A stretch of DNA of 64,000 nucleotides from JALORV01 sp963775635 (lineage in GTDB: Bacteria > Pseudomonadota > Gammaproteobacteria > Burkholderiales > Burkholderiaceae_F). The translations under genes were made by a program, and so were the position numbers. The stretch spans positions 124,001 through 188,000 of the forward strand of contig CAVZJO010000007.1 in assembly GCA_963775635.1 (NCBI GenBank), read 5' to 3'. Numbering within the stretch: position 1 is the first letter of the stretch; each line of letters begins with the position of its first letter. Shown piece by piece: positions 16,877 to 25,920 of the stretch. The notes below the pieces were generated by a model that ran no database searches, was not told the DNA's origin, and saw only the letters and a program-made list of their open reading frames with translations.

Positions 16877-17853
16877 GGCGGCGCTACGCGCGCGTCACCG
16901 GAACCGGATCGGCGCTGCCGGCCCGCGTCATGACCAACGATGAACTTGCGCGCGACCTTGCAACGCGCGGCATCGAAACGTCGGACGAGTGGATCGTCGC
17001 ACGCACCGGAATCCGGCAGCGATACATTGCGCCGCCGGGCGTGACGACCGCCGAACTCGGGACGACCGCGGCGCGTGCCGCACTCGAGATGGCGCGCACA
17101 GATGCAGCCGACATCGATCTGATCGTTGTGGCGACATCGACACCCGACCAGATCTTTCCGAGCGCGGCCTGCCTGATCCAGGCAAGGCTTGGAATCAGTG
17201 CCGGCGCGGCTTTCGACGTACAGGCGGTGTGCAGCGGTTTCGTCTATGCGCTTGTGATCGCGGAAGCGATGCTGCTGGCGGGTTCGCACCGGAGGGCGCT
17301 GGTGATCGGCTCCGAAGTGTTTTCGCGCATCCTCGACTGGAACGACCGCGCCACCTGCGTATTGTTCGGCGACGGCGCGGGGGCCGTCGTGCTGGAGGTC
17401 TCGGACGAAGCGGGCATCCTCGCGAGCGAACTGAGGTCGGACGGCAGCCAGGCAGGCATTCTGTGTGCCGCTGGCCGGGTCAGCAACGGCGTGGTCGAAG
17501 GGCACCCCTTTCTCACCATGGAAGGGCAGGCCGTGTTCAAATTGGCGGTTGCCAGCCTCGGCGCCTCCGCGCTCAACGTGCTGCGCGGCGCCAAGGTCGC
17601 GGCCGAGCAACTCGACTGGCTGATTCCGCATCAGGCCAACATCCGCATCATGAACGCAATCGCCCGCCGACTGTCAGTGCCGGACTCGAAGGTCGTCGTC
17701 ACCGTCGATCAGCACGGCAATACATCGGCTGCCTCGGTGCCGCTCGCGCTCGACGTAGCGGTGCGCGACGGTCGCATTCAGCGCGGCGATCGGGTTCTGC
17801 TGCAGGGCGTCGGTGGTGGTTTCACCTGGGGCTCGGTGCTGCTGCGATGGTAG
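16873..17853 (+). CDS. fabH: 3-oxoacyl-ACP synthase III (FabH)
   Basis: This 326-residue condensing enzyme starts fatty-acid synthesis from acetyl-CoA and malonyl-ACP. The catalytic Cys is in VQAVCSGFVYAL, the His in IPHQANIRIM and the Asn in GNTSAASVP. EWIVARTGIRQRYI near residue 38 is the usual FabH start block. It overlaps plsX by 4 nt and fabD by 7 nt, so the fab genes are transcribed and translated together. Confidence 0.97.
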   Translation: MRRRYARVTGTGSALPARVMTNDELARDLATRGIETSDEWIVARTGIRQRYIAPPGVTTAELGTTAARAALEMARTDAADIDLIVVATSTPDQIFPSAACLIQARLGISAGAAFDVQAVCSGFVYALVIAEAMLLAGSHRRALVIGSEVFSRILDWNDRATCVLFGDGAGAVVLEVSDEAGILASELRSDGSQAGILCAAGRVSNGVVEGHPFLTMEGQAVFKLAVASLGASALNVLRGAKVAAEQLDWLIPHQANIRIMNAIARRLSVPDSKVVVTVDQHGNTSAASVPLALDVAVRDGRIQRGDRVLLQGVGGGFTWGSVLLRW

Positions 17854-18806
17854 GACACGTGATTGCCTTCGTCTTTCCCGGCCAGGGCTCGCAGTCGGTC
17901 GGAATGTTGTCGAGCTTTGCGGAGAACGCGGAAGTTGATCAGACGCTCGAGCGCGCTTCGGCAGTGCTCGGCCAGGACCTGCGCAAGCTGATTTCCGGGG
18001 GACCGATCGAAGACCTCGACCTCACCGTGAACACCCAGCCGGCGATGCTGGTCGCGGGAGTCGCGATCTACCGTGCGTGGCGCGCCGCCGGAGGGCCGGA
18101 GCCGGCGTGGGTCGCCGGACACAGCCTTGGCGAGTACAGCGCACTGACGGCCGCCGACGCCCTGACGCTCGAGGATGCGGTTCGCGTCGTAAGATTTCGC
18201 GCTAGCGCGATGCAGGAAGCGGTCCCGGTGGGGGTCGGTGCAATGGCGGCCGTGCTGGGCCTTTCCGACGACGACGCGCGACGTGCGTGTGCCGAAGCAG
18301 CGGGAGAGGAGGTGGTCGAAGCGGTCAACTTCAACGCGCCGGCGCAGGTCGTGATCGCGGGTAACACGAGCGCGGTCGAGCGCGCGTGCGCCGCTGCCAA
18401 GCGCCTGGGCGCGAAGCGCGCGGTGTCTCTGCCGGTTTCAGCTCCGTTCCATTCGTCGTTGATGCGCCCGGCCGGTGAGCGTCTGCGGCAGTTCCTGCAG
18501 TCGACCCGCATCTCGGTGCCGCGCATTCCGTTGATCAACAACGTCGATGTTGCCTCCGAGACCGAACCGGCGCGCATTGTCGACGCGCTTGCACGCCAGG
18601 CCTACAGTCCAGTGCGCTGGGTGGAAGTCGTCCGGGCATTGGCTGCGCACGGCGTGACGCATATCGTCGAGTGCGGGCCAGGCAAGGCGCTGTCGGGGAT
18701 GACGAAGCGCATTGCGCCGGAAGTCGAATGCGTTTCGATTTCCGATCTGCCCTCCCTGTCGGATGCCATCGAGTCATTCCGTCAACCTGGAGCTGGTTCG
18801 GCGTGA
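17847..18806 (+). CDS. fabD: Malonyl-CoA:ACP transacylase
   Basis: This 319-residue enzyme loads malonyl groups onto acyl carrier protein. FPGQGSQSVGM is at the N terminus, the nucleophile Ser is in GHSLGEYSAL, and the catalytic His is in VSAPFHSSLM. The frame is open far upstream across fabH, but that is shadow sequence. The ATG at 17847 gives the normal family length and start (MVGHVIAFVFPGQGSQ). It overlaps fabG by 4 nt (GTGA). Confidence 0.97.
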   Translation: MVGHVIAFVFPGQGSQSVGMLSSFAENAEVDQTLERASAVLGQDLRKLISGGPIEDLDLTVNTQPAMLVAGVAIYRAWRAAGGPEPAWVAGHSLGEYSALTAADALTLEDAVRVVRFRASAMQEAVPVGVGAMAAVLGLSDDDARRACAEAAGEEVVEAVNFNAPAQVVIAGNTSAVERACAAAKRLGAKRAVSLPVSAPFHSSLMRPAGERLRQFLQSTRISVPRIPLINNVDVASETEPARIVDALARQAYSPVRWVEVVRALAAHGVTHIVECGPGKALSGMTKRIAPEVECVSISDLPSLSDAIESFRQPGAGSA

Positions 18807-19564
18807 ACACATTCGCACCCCGCTGCCTGGAGCAGGAGGTCGCGCTGGTGACCGGCGCCTCGCGCGGCATTGGCCGCGCCATCGCAGATCAGCTCGCGCG
18901 CGCCGGCGCGGTGGTGATTGGAACGGCAACCAGCGACACTGGCGCCCAAGGCATATCCGCGCGGTTAGCCGAACTTGGCGCGCGCGGGCGTGGCGCCACC
19001 TTCGATGTGCGCGATGATGCGGCGACCGATCCGCTCATCGAGGCGATCGTCAAGGAGCACGGGAAGCTCACGGTGCTCGTCAACAACGCGGGCATCACGC
19101 GCGACACGCTCGCGATGCGAATGAAGGACGACGACTGGGACGCCGTCATCGACACCAATTTGTCGGGCGTGTTCCGCCTCGCACGGGCGGTGATGCGATC
19201 GATGATGAAAGCCAAGCACGGCCGCATCATCAACATCACGTCGGTGGTCGGTGCGAGCGGGAACGCCGGGCAGTCGAACTACGCGGCCGCGAAAGCCGGC
19301 GTGATGGGAATGACGAAGGCGCTGGCCCGCGAGGTGGGCAGCCGGGGCATCACCGTGAATTGCATCGCGCCCGGATTCATCGATACCGACATGACGCGTG
19401 CTCTCAATGAGCAGCAGACGCAGGCGCTGCTCGGTCAGATACCACTGGGACGCCTGGGGCAGGCCGATGACATCGGCGCCGCGGTCGTCTTTCTCGCATC
19501 ACCGGCCGCGGCCTACATTACCGGCGCGACGCTGCACGTCAATGGCGGCATGTACATGAACTGA
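18803..19564 (+). CDS. fabG: 3-oxoacyl-ACP reductase
   Basis: This 253-residue short-chain dehydrogenase reduces 3-oxoacyl-ACP with NADPH in each elongation cycle. The cofactor motif is TGASRGIG near residue 16. NNAG is in place, and the catalytic Ser-Tyr-Lys are in NITSVVGASGNAGQSNYAAAKAG. The start is the GTG overlapping the fabD stop, which gives a slightly long N terminus (VNTFAPRCLEQEVALVTG). A later GTG or in-frame start nearer the first beta strand is possible. Confidence 0.96.
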   Translation: MNTFAPRCLEQEVALVTGASRGIGRAIADQLARAGAVVIGTATSDTGAQGISARLAELGARGRGATFDVRDDAATDPLIEAIVKEHGKLTVLVNNAGITRDTLAMRMKDDDWDAVIDTNLSGVFRLARAVMRSMMKAKHGRIINITSVVGASGNAGQSNYAAAKAGVMGMTKALAREVGSRGITVNCIAPGFIDTDMTRALNEQQTQALLGQIPLGRLGQADDIGAAVVFLASPAAAYITGATLHVNGGMYMN

Positions 19565-19698
19565 GCCCGCGCCCGCGGGCAGCGAGGACGCCTCTGTTAG
19601 AATCCGTGCGCTTTTTTTGGCCGGCCGACAAGATGTCAGCGCGCACCGGCGGCAACACATCGCGGCGCGCCGCGTACACCCAGCAGCCAGGAGGAGAG

Positions 19699-19941
19699 AT
19701 GGAAAACATCGAACAACGCGTCAAGAAGATTGTCGCCGAGCAACTCGGTGTCAACGAGGCGGACATCAAGAATGAATCCGCTTTCGTCGAGGATCTCGGC
19801 GCGGACTCGCTCGACACGGTCGAGCTGGTGATGGCGCTCGAGGACGAGTTCGAATGCGAGATTCCGGACGAGGAAGCCGAGAAGATTCGCACCGTGCAGC
19901 AAGCAGTCGATTACATCAACTCCCACCAGAAGAAGGCCTGA
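19699..19941 (+). CDS. acpP: Acyl carrier protein
   Basis: This 80-residue acidic protein carries growing acyl chains. The phosphopantetheine Ser is in DLGADSLDTVELVMALE. The ATG at 19699 follows a strong GGAGGAG ribosome site, which decides the start. The 134-nt gap after fabG contains a possible -10 (TAGAAT, 19598-19603) and a run of seven T at 19611-19617. acpP often has its own promoter, but no matching -35 is evident here. The AcpS enzyme that activates this protein is encoded at 32280. Confidence 0.98.
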   Translation: MENIEQRVKKIVAEQLGVNEADIKNESAFVEDLGADSLDTVELVMALEDEFECEIPDEEAEKIRTVQQAVDYINSHQKKA

Positions 19942-19971
19942 CCGGCCCTGCTTACAGGCTTATGTGGCCCG

Positions 19972-21207
19972 ATGTCAGAAAAACGCCGCGTCGTTGTCAC
20001 GGGTCTAGGGGTCGTCAGTCCGGTCGGAAACGACGTTCCCAGCGCCTGGTCGGCGTTGCTCGCAGGCCGGTCCGGCATCGGCCCGATCACCCGCTTCGAT
20101 GCCTCGGGGCTGACCTGCCGCATCTCCGGTGAAGTCAAGGGATTCGACGTCACCACCGTGATGTCCGCTAAGGAAGCGCGTCGACTCGACGCTTTCATCC
20201 ATTACGGGGTTGCCGCTTCAGCCGAGGCGCTGCGTGACAGTGGTATCGAGGTGACCGACGGGAATCGCGACCGAATCGGGTGTGTCGTCGGTTCCGGCAT
20301 CGGCGGGCTGCCGATGATCGAAGACAACCACAGCGAGCTGCTCAAGCGCGGTCCGCGCCGCGTCTCGCCGTTCTTCGTGCCGGGTTCGATCATCAACATG
20401 ATCGCCGGCACCGTTTCGATCATGTACGGGCTGCGCGGTCCCAATCTCGCGATTGTCACCGCGTGCACCACCGGTCTGCATTCGATCGGGGAGGCTGGCC
20501 GGCTCATTGAGTACGGCGACGCCGATGCGATGGTGGCCGGCGGCGCCGAGTCGACTATTTGCGGACTGGGCGTCGGCGGGTTCGACTCGATGAAGGCGCT
20601 GTCGACGCGCAATGACGATCCGACGACGGCGAGTCGTCCGTTCGATGCGGACCGCGACGGATTTGTCCTGGCCGAAGGGGCCGGTGTCGTGATGCTCGAG
20701 GAGTACGAGCATGCCAGGCGGCGCGGCGCGCGCATCTACTGCGAGCTCGCGGGCTACGGCATGAGCGCCGATGCCTTTCACATGACTCAGCCCGACATGG
20801 ACGGTCCGCGCCGCTGCATGATCGCAGCTCTGCGCAACGCCAAAACGAATGCCGATGAAGTCGATTACCTGAATGCACACGGCACCTCGACACCGCTCGG
20901 CGACATCAACGAGACCAAGGCGATCAAGGCTGCCCTCGGTGACCATGCGCGTTCGATCGTCGTGAACTCGACCAAGTCGATGACCGGACACCTGCTGGGA
21001 GGTGCCGGTGGTCTCGAGGCGGTGTTCACCGCGCTGGCGCTGCATCACCAGGTATCACCTCCGACCATCAACATCTTCAACCAGGATCCGGAGTGCGACC
21101 TTGATTACTGCGCGAACACGGCGCGCGAGATGAAGATCGATGTCGCCCTGAAGAACTCGTTCGGTTTTGGCGGAACGAACGGAACCCTGGTGTTCAAGCG
21201 ACATTGA
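19972..21207 (+). CDS. fabF: 3-oxoacyl-ACP synthase II (FabF)
   Basis: This 411-residue condensing enzyme elongates acyl-ACP chains with malonyl-ACP. It starts MSEKRRVVVTGLGVVSPVG. The catalytic Cys is in TACTTGLHSIGEA, the first His in NAHGTSTPLGD and the second in KSMTGHLLGGAGG, with FGFGGTNGTLVF at the C terminus. It completes the plsX-fabHDG-acpP-fabF cluster. Confidence 0.97.
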   Translation: MSEKRRVVVTGLGVVSPVGNDVPSAWSALLAGRSGIGPITRFDASGLTCRISGEVKGFDVTTVMSAKEARRLDAFIHYGVAASAEALRDSGIEVTDGNRDRIGCVVGSGIGGLPMIEDNHSELLKRGPRRVSPFFVPGSIINMIAGTVSIMYGLRGPNLAIVTACTTGLHSIGEAGRLIEYGDADAMVAGGAESTICGLGVGGFDSMKALSTRNDDPTTASRPFDADRDGFVLAEGAGVVMLEEYEHARRRGARIYCELAGYGMSADAFHMTQPDMDGPRRCMIAALRNAKTNADEVDYLNAHGTSTPLGDINETKAIKAALGDHARSIVVNSTKSMTGHLLGGAGGLEAVFTALALHHQVSPPTINIFNQDPECDLDYCANTAREMKIDVALKNSFGFGGTNGTLVFKRH

Positions 21208-21696
21208 GTGATCCAGGGCTGGACCGTCCTGCAGCCCTCGGCGCGGGAGCGGCGCCTGTGGGTGGTTGCGATCGCTACCGGCGTGGCGAGTTCGATGGTG
21301 CTGATCTATGGTGCGCTCGCGATGGATCCGCGCCACCCCGGCCGTACCTGGACGGCAGCGGCGCTGGCCGCCGCCGCCGTCGCCGTGGCAGCAGCGATGC
21401 GCCGACGTTACTCATCGCCGCCGCGCGAACTGCGGATTGCTGCCGACGGCGTGCCATGGATCCGCACGCAGCCATTGGCCGGCGACACAGCGGACGAATG
21501 GCCGGCACGGCCGGTTTTCGTTGCATCGTGGTTGATAACGTTGCGATCGGACGCCAGATGGGTTGCGGTCTGGCCGGATTCGCTGTCCCCGGATGCGTTC
21601 CGGCGGCTGCGTGTTTGCGTCCGCTGGACGCAGTCGAAGCCCCGGCCTGCAACCGACCCTCGCCGCCCTGGACACGACGATGACCCGACCGACTGA
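21208..21696 (+). CDS. Small membrane protein between fabF and rpoE (YgfX-like position)
   Basis: This 162-residue protein has two hydrophobic segments (about residues 18-38 and 48-64) followed by an Arg-rich soluble part with a conserved-looking WVAVWPDSLSPDAFRRLRV segment. That segment (a WPDSL phrase followed by FRRLRV) resembles the YgfX family of small inner-membrane proteins, and a gene of this kind is often found between fabF and rpoE in betaproteobacteria. The family name is tentative. The GTG start directly abuts the fabF stop. Confidence 0.6.
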   Translation: MIQGWTVLQPSARERRLWVVAIATGVASSMVLIYGALAMDPRHPGRTWTAAALAAAAVAVAAAMRRRYSSPPRELRIAADGVPWIRTQPLAGDTADEWPARPVFVASWLITLRSDARWVAVWPDSLSPDAFRRLRVCVRWTQSKPRPATDPRRPGHDDDPTD

Positions 21697-21758
21697 GCGG
21701 CAGGACGCGTCATGCAGACTCCTGCTCCGCGGTCGGCTGCCGCTCGGCGGGGGCGTCC

Positions 21759-22358
21759 GTGTCTGAGCGCGACATCGACCAGCAACTGGTCGAGCGGGTC
21801 CAGCGCGGCGACAAAGCCGCCTTCGATCTGCTGGTCGTGAAGTACCAGCGCAAGATCTTTCGCCTGCTGTCGCGCCTGATCCGCGATACGGCCGAGGTCG
21901 AGGACGTTGCGCAGGAAGCCTTCATCAAGGCGTACCGGGCGCTTCCTAACTTCCGGGGTGAGAGCGCCTTTTACACATGGCTGTACCGGATCGCGATCAA
22001 TACTGCCAAGAACTTCCTGGTCTCGCAGGGCCGACGTGCGCCGACCTCCACCGAGGCGGACATCGAGGACGCGGAAACTTTTGACGACGGCGAGCACCTA
22101 AGGGATCTGAACACCCCGGACGCGATGCTGTTGACCCGGCAGGTCGCGGATGCGGTGAATCGGGCTATCGATCGCCTGCCGGAGGACCTCAAGACCGCCA
22201 TTGTGCTGCGCGAGCTCGAAGGACTCAGCTACGAGGAAATCGCCGAAACGATGAATTGCCCCATTGGAACCGTTCGGTCGCGCATTTTCAGGGCACGGGA
22301 GGCCATTGCAGAGGAACTCCGGCCCGTGTTGAATACCTCTAAGGACAAGCGGTGGTAG
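21759..22358 (+). CDS. rpoE: RNA polymerase sigma factor RpoE (AlgU)
   Basis: This 199-residue ECF sigma factor directs the envelope stress regulon. Region 2 contains FDLLVVKYQRKIFRLLSRL and DVAQEAFIKAYRALPNFRG, with FYTWLYRIAINTAKN. Region 4 has LPEDLKTAIVLRELEGLSYEEIAETMNCPIGTVRSRIFRARE. The start is GTG at 21759. It is followed by its anti-sigma factor RseA, the RseB modulator and the DegP protease, so the whole sigma-E module is in one operon. Confidence 0.97.
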   Translation: MSERDIDQQLVERVQRGDKAAFDLLVVKYQRKIFRLLSRLIRDTAEVEDVAQEAFIKAYRALPNFRGESAFYTWLYRIAINTAKNFLVSQGRRAPTSTEADIEDAETFDDGEHLRDLNTPDAMLLTRQVADAVNRAIDRLPEDLKTAIVLRELEGLSYEEIAETMNCPIGTVRSRIFRAREAIAEELRPVLNTSKDKRW

Positions 22359-22359
22359 C

Positions 22360-22953
22360 GTGCACATCATGAACGAACCTTCTCGGCAGGGTGAAGAGCG
22401 CCCGTGGTGCGAATCGATGTCGTGCCTAATTGACGGTGAACTGGGTGAAGAGGAAGCGCGGCGCCTGATGGCCGCGCTGTGCGCGGATCCGGAACTGCGC
22501 AGCGATTGGATCTCTTTTCACGTGGTTGGCGATGCGCTGCGTTCGAGCGAAGTCGCCGCGGCGCATTCGATGTCGTTCTGCGAGCGCGTCGCGGCCGCGA
22601 TCGCCCACGAACCCACCGTACTCGCCCCTCGGTCGATCGGTGTCCTGCGGCAGGTGCGCCGGTTGGCCATTCCGACGCTCGCGGTCGCAGCGTCGGTGGC
22701 TGTTATGGGCTACGTCGCCGTGCCGATGCTGCAGCCGACCGGCTCCGCGCCGGTCCAGCAGGCGGCGGTTCGCAGCCAGCCGGCGCCGGCACCCGTCGCC
22801 GAACCTTCGCAACGACGCGCGGCGTCTACCGTCGCCAATGCGCGCGCGCTAGATGCTTACCTCGTGGCCCATCGAGAGCTGGCGTCCGGCGTCGCGCTTC
22901 CGCGCGCGACGCCGTACCTGCGATCGACCGCAGAAGCGACCGACGGGCGCTGA
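22360..22953 (+). CDS. rseA: Anti-sigma-E factor RseA (MucA)
   Basis: This protein (197 residues from GTG 22360, 194 from ATG 22369) inhibits RpoE. The N-terminal cytoplasmic anti-sigma domain has LIDGELGEEEARRLMAAL. A single membrane segment lies at about residues 100-122, and the Ala/Pro-rich periplasmic tail is typical of MucA-like proteins cleaved by DegS and RseP under stress. It overlaps rseB by one base. Confidence 0.9.
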   Translation: MHIMNEPSRQGEERPWCESMSCLIDGELGEEEARRLMAALCADPELRSDWISFHVVGDALRSSEVAAAHSMSFCERVAAAIAHEPTVLAPRSIGVLRQVRRLAIPTLAVAASVAVMGYVAVPMLQPTGSAPVQQAAVRSQPAPAPVAEPSQRRAASTVANARALDAYLVAHRELASGVALPRATPYLRSTAEATDGR

Positions 22954-23990
22954 TGCATCGCGCTGACTGGACACCGCGAGCGGTGGCGGACCTGCGCAGT
23001 CTGCTAGCGCTGCTGGTGGTCGTCGCCGGCTTCACGGCATCGAACGTCGCACGCGCCCAGGAGCCCGCGCGCGCGGAGCGGACCGGTCCCGAGCGCTCGG
23101 CGCTGCAATGGATCCAGGCGATTCAGCAGGCGGCGATCCGCGTCAATTACAGCGGAACTATCGTTTACCAGGCCGGCGGCGAGATGCGCACGTCGCGCAT
23201 CACGCACCTGTACGACGGAACTAGTTCGCACGAGCGCGTGCAGACGCTGGACGGCAAACCGCGTGAGTTCATCCGCCTTCGCACCGAGAACAACGACGAG
23301 GTGCGCTGCCTGATTCCCGAGGCTCGGCGCGTCATCGTCGAGCATCGGGCGATCGACGATCCGTTTCCCGGCATGATTGGCGCGCCGGCCGAAGCGATCC
23401 TCGAGCATTATCGCCTGAAGGTCGGCGGCGTGGAACGTGTCGCGGGGATCGAGTGCCGCGTCGTGAAGCTCGAACCGCTCGATGCGCTTCGCTATGGCTA
23501 TCGCCTGTGCGTCGATAGCATGACCGGGCTGCTGATGAAGGCGCAAACGCTCAATGCCCAGCGGCAACTGTTGGAACAGATTGCGTTCACCGACATCCGC
23601 ATAGGCGAGCGCATCGACCGCGCGCGGCTCAAGCCCGCCTGGCCGACCGAGGGCTGGACGGTCGAGCGCAGCGAGTATCGTCAAGCGGACCTCGACAAGG
23701 CAGGCTGGTCGGTCCCGCCTCCGACAGGATTTCGCCGAACCAAGGAAGTCGCCCGACGTGTGGGAACGCGCGACGCAATGCAGGTGGTGTTCAGCGACGG
23801 GCTCGCAACCGTTTCGGTGTTCATTGAGCCATCTGCCAAGGACGTCGAGGCAGGCGATACGGTGCTGATGACAGGACCGACTGCGGCCTACTCGCGGCGC
23901 GTCGGCGACGCACTGATCACGGTGGTCGGTGAAGTTCCCCCGGCGGCAGTCCGCAGCGTCGCCGAGTCCGTCGAGTTTCGCCCGCGCTGA
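22953..23990 (+). CDS. rseB: Sigma-E regulatory protein RseB (MucB)
   Basis: This 345-residue periplasmic protein binds RseA and protects it from proteolysis; in known species it senses mislocalised lipoproteins or lipopolysaccharide. A signal peptide is visible in the first 37 residues (LLALLVVVAGFTASNVARA). NYSGTIVYQAGG and the VERVAGIECRVVKLEPLD block are family features of the LolA-like N-terminal domain, and YGYRLCVDSMTGLL follows. The C-terminal domain ends near the DALITVVGEVPPAAVR segment. The ATG at 22953 overlaps the rseA stop (TGATG). Confidence 0.93.
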   Translation: MHRADWTPRAVADLRSLLALLVVVAGFTASNVARAQEPARAERTGPERSALQWIQAIQQAAIRVNYSGTIVYQAGGEMRTSRITHLYDGTSSHERVQTLDGKPREFIRLRTENNDEVRCLIPEARRVIVEHRAIDDPFPGMIGAPAEAILEHYRLKVGGVERVAGIECRVVKLEPLDALRYGYRLCVDSMTGLLMKAQTLNAQRQLLEQIAFTDIRIGERIDRARLKPAWPTEGWTVERSEYRQADLDKAGWSVPPPTGFRRTKEVARRVGTRDAMQVVFSDGLATVSVFIEPSAKDVEAGDTVLMTGPTAAYSRRVGDALITVVGEVPPAAVRSVAESVEFRPR

Positions 23991-24037
23991 CTGCCGTGTC
24001 ATCGCAGGTAGCATTCATTGCAAAAGGGAAGACAGGA

Positions 24038-25488
24038 ATGATTCGGAGAATTGCCGCTGCCATTTTCGCGCCGCTGCTGGCGGTCGTCATGCCGCTGATG
24101 GCGCCCGGCGCCCAGGCTCAGGCGGTGCAGACGCTGCCCGATTTTGCCGACCTCGCCGATCGCGCGGGCCCGGCTGTGGTCAACATCCGAACGACCGCGC
24201 GCGTCGCATCCGGTGCGGCGGGAGCATTGCCGTTCCCCGACATCGACGAGAACGACCCGATGTACGAGTTCTTCCGTCGGTTCTTCCCGAACCCTCCGCA
24301 GCAGGGGCCACGCCAGGGGCCGAGCCCCAGTCCGGGACCCCGCCGCGACGTCCCGCGCGGCCTGGGTTCCGGCTTCATTCTCAGCGCCGATGGCTACGTG
24401 ATGACCAACGCGCACGTCGTCGAAGGCGCCGACGACATCACGGTCACGCTGAGCGACCGGCGCGAGTTCAAAGGCAAGGTCATCGGCACCGACCGGCGCA
24501 CCGACGTGGCGCTGATCAAGATCGAAGCGACCGGTCTGCCGAACGTGAAGATCGGCGACCCGAACAAGTTGCGTGTCGGCGAATGGGTCGTCGCGATTGG
24601 CTCACCGTTCGGCCTCGAGAATACGGTGACCGCCGGCATCGTCAGCGCCAAGGGGCGCGAAACCGGCGAGTTCCTGCCGTTCATCCAGACCGATGTGGCG
24701 GTCAATCCGGGCAACTCCGGCGGCCCGCTGATCAACATGCGCGGCGAGGTGATCGGTATCAACTCGCAGATCTTCACCACTTCGGGCGGCTATAACGGCA
24801 TCTCTTTCGCGATTCCGATCGACGAGGCGATTAACGTACAGCAGCAATTACGGGCGGCGGGCCGTGTGATCCGCGGCCGCATCGGCGTCGGCATCGAGGG
24901 CGTCTCGAAGGACGTGGCCGAAGCGATCGGGCTCGGCACGCCGCGCGGCGCACTGGTCAATTCGGTCGAGCGTGACGGCCCGGCGGCCAGAAGGCCGGTC
25001 TGGAAGCGGGCGACGTCATCCTGCGCTTCGATGGCAAGCCGATCGAACGTTCGAGCGACTTGCCGCGCATCGTTGGTGGAACCAAGCCCGGCACCAACTC
25101 GACCGTGACCGTGTTCCGCAAGGGCACGCAGCGCGATCTGAAGGTGGCGGTGGCCGAAGCGCCGCAGGACCGCCCGCGCAGCGCGCGCGCGACCGAGGCG
25201 CCCAAGCCGGCGACTCCAGCGAACGCACTTGGCCTCGCGGTCTCCGACTTGTCGCCGGACCGGCTGAAGGAGCTCGGTATGAAGGGCGCGGTTCAGGTGG
25301 AATCGGTCGACGGTCTGGCCGCGGCGGCCGGGTTGCGCGCCGGCGATGTGATCACTCAGCTCAATAGCATCGAAGTGCAGAACACCAAGCAGTTCAACGA
25401 AGCGGTCGCCAAGCTCGACAGCAAGAAGGACGTGGCCGTGCTGGTACGCCGCGGCGAGGCCTCGCGCTTCATCATCATTCGTCGCTGA
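24038..25488 (+). CDS. degP: Periplasmic serine protease DegP/MucD (with frameshift)
   Basis: This HtrA-family protease, about 483 residues if the frame is restored, degrades misfolded periplasmic proteins. It has a signal peptide (MPLMAPGAQAQA), the triad His in TNAHVV, Asp in DVALIK and Ser in NPGNSGGPL, and two PDZ domains (near KAGLEAGDVIL and AAGLRAGDVITQ). The frame breaks near 24987-24990: residues run ERDGPAA in one frame and then KAGLEAGD in the next. One missing C in the GGCCAG stretch restores a typical sequence (GPAAQKAGL). As both halves are conserved, an assembly indel is more likely than inactivation, but a real frameshift cannot be ruled out. It closes the rpoE operon. Confidence 0.9.
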
Positions 25489-25491
25489 GTA

Positions 25492-25756
25492 GGCCTGTTC
25501 ACGCCAAAGCCGGGAGTGCGAAGGTGGAATGGCGGGATGCAGTGCGAGGCGCCGCAAGCGCCGTTGGCTGACGCCAATCAGCGAAGCGGCAACGACGCAA
25601 TGCGCCCGCTATTCGCCTTCCCGAAGGGTTGGGCCGAAATGCGGCGTCTGCTTTGGCGGGCGGCTTGCGAATGGGGCTACCATTCGCAGCGCCGCTCTTC
25701 GCGCATCCATCCGCATTGCGGCCCAACGCATCTCCCGCATTTGACGTGAACAGGCC
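25492..25756. mobile_element. MITE-like inverted-repeat element, 265 bp
   Basis: The span is bounded by perfect 12-bp terminal inverted repeats GGCCTGTTCACG (25492-25503) and CGTGAACAGGCC (25745-25756). The similarity extends inward as an imperfect arm to about 31 bp (CAAA and CGGGAG shared). Inside are a 9-bp hairpin TGCGAATGG/CCATTCGCA (25666-25688) and a 16-bp inverted repeat with one mismatch (25629-25644 against 25711-25726). The left flank ends in TA and the right flank has CTA, suggesting a TA-type target duplication. No transposase is encoded. I call it a MITE or related non-autonomous element; relation to an IS5- or IS630-like parent is inference. Confidence 0.6.
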
Positions 25757-25802
25757 CTAGGGCCGGCTGCCGGCGCGGTAAACTCCGCGCCCGTACCGAT
25801 AG

Positions 25803-25833
25803 CGGGGGTGCGCCTTGCGGTCACCCCCGTTTT
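25803..25833 (+). terminator. Intrinsic terminator between degP and lepA
   Basis: An 8-bp GC-rich stem CGGGGGTG/CACCCCCG with an 11-nt loop is followed by TTTTC. It lies 87 nt before lepA. It would end the rpoE-degP transcript, or act as an attenuator if lepA is transcribed from upstream. A second stem (GGCGCGG/CCGCGCC) sits just before it near 25772-25790. Confidence 0.6.
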
Positions 25834-25920
25834 CTTGTCCGGGAGGCGGGTTGGCCCGCTCCCGGCGCCGCGATCGGCGCCGCCGGCGACCCTCACGCGG
25901 CCGTTTTCGCCGCATACCGC

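Noticed and set aside
19598..19617. TAGAAT plus seven T before acpP as a full promoter or terminator
   Set aside because: No -35 at correct spacing and no stem before the T-run; kept only as a note in the acpP entry.
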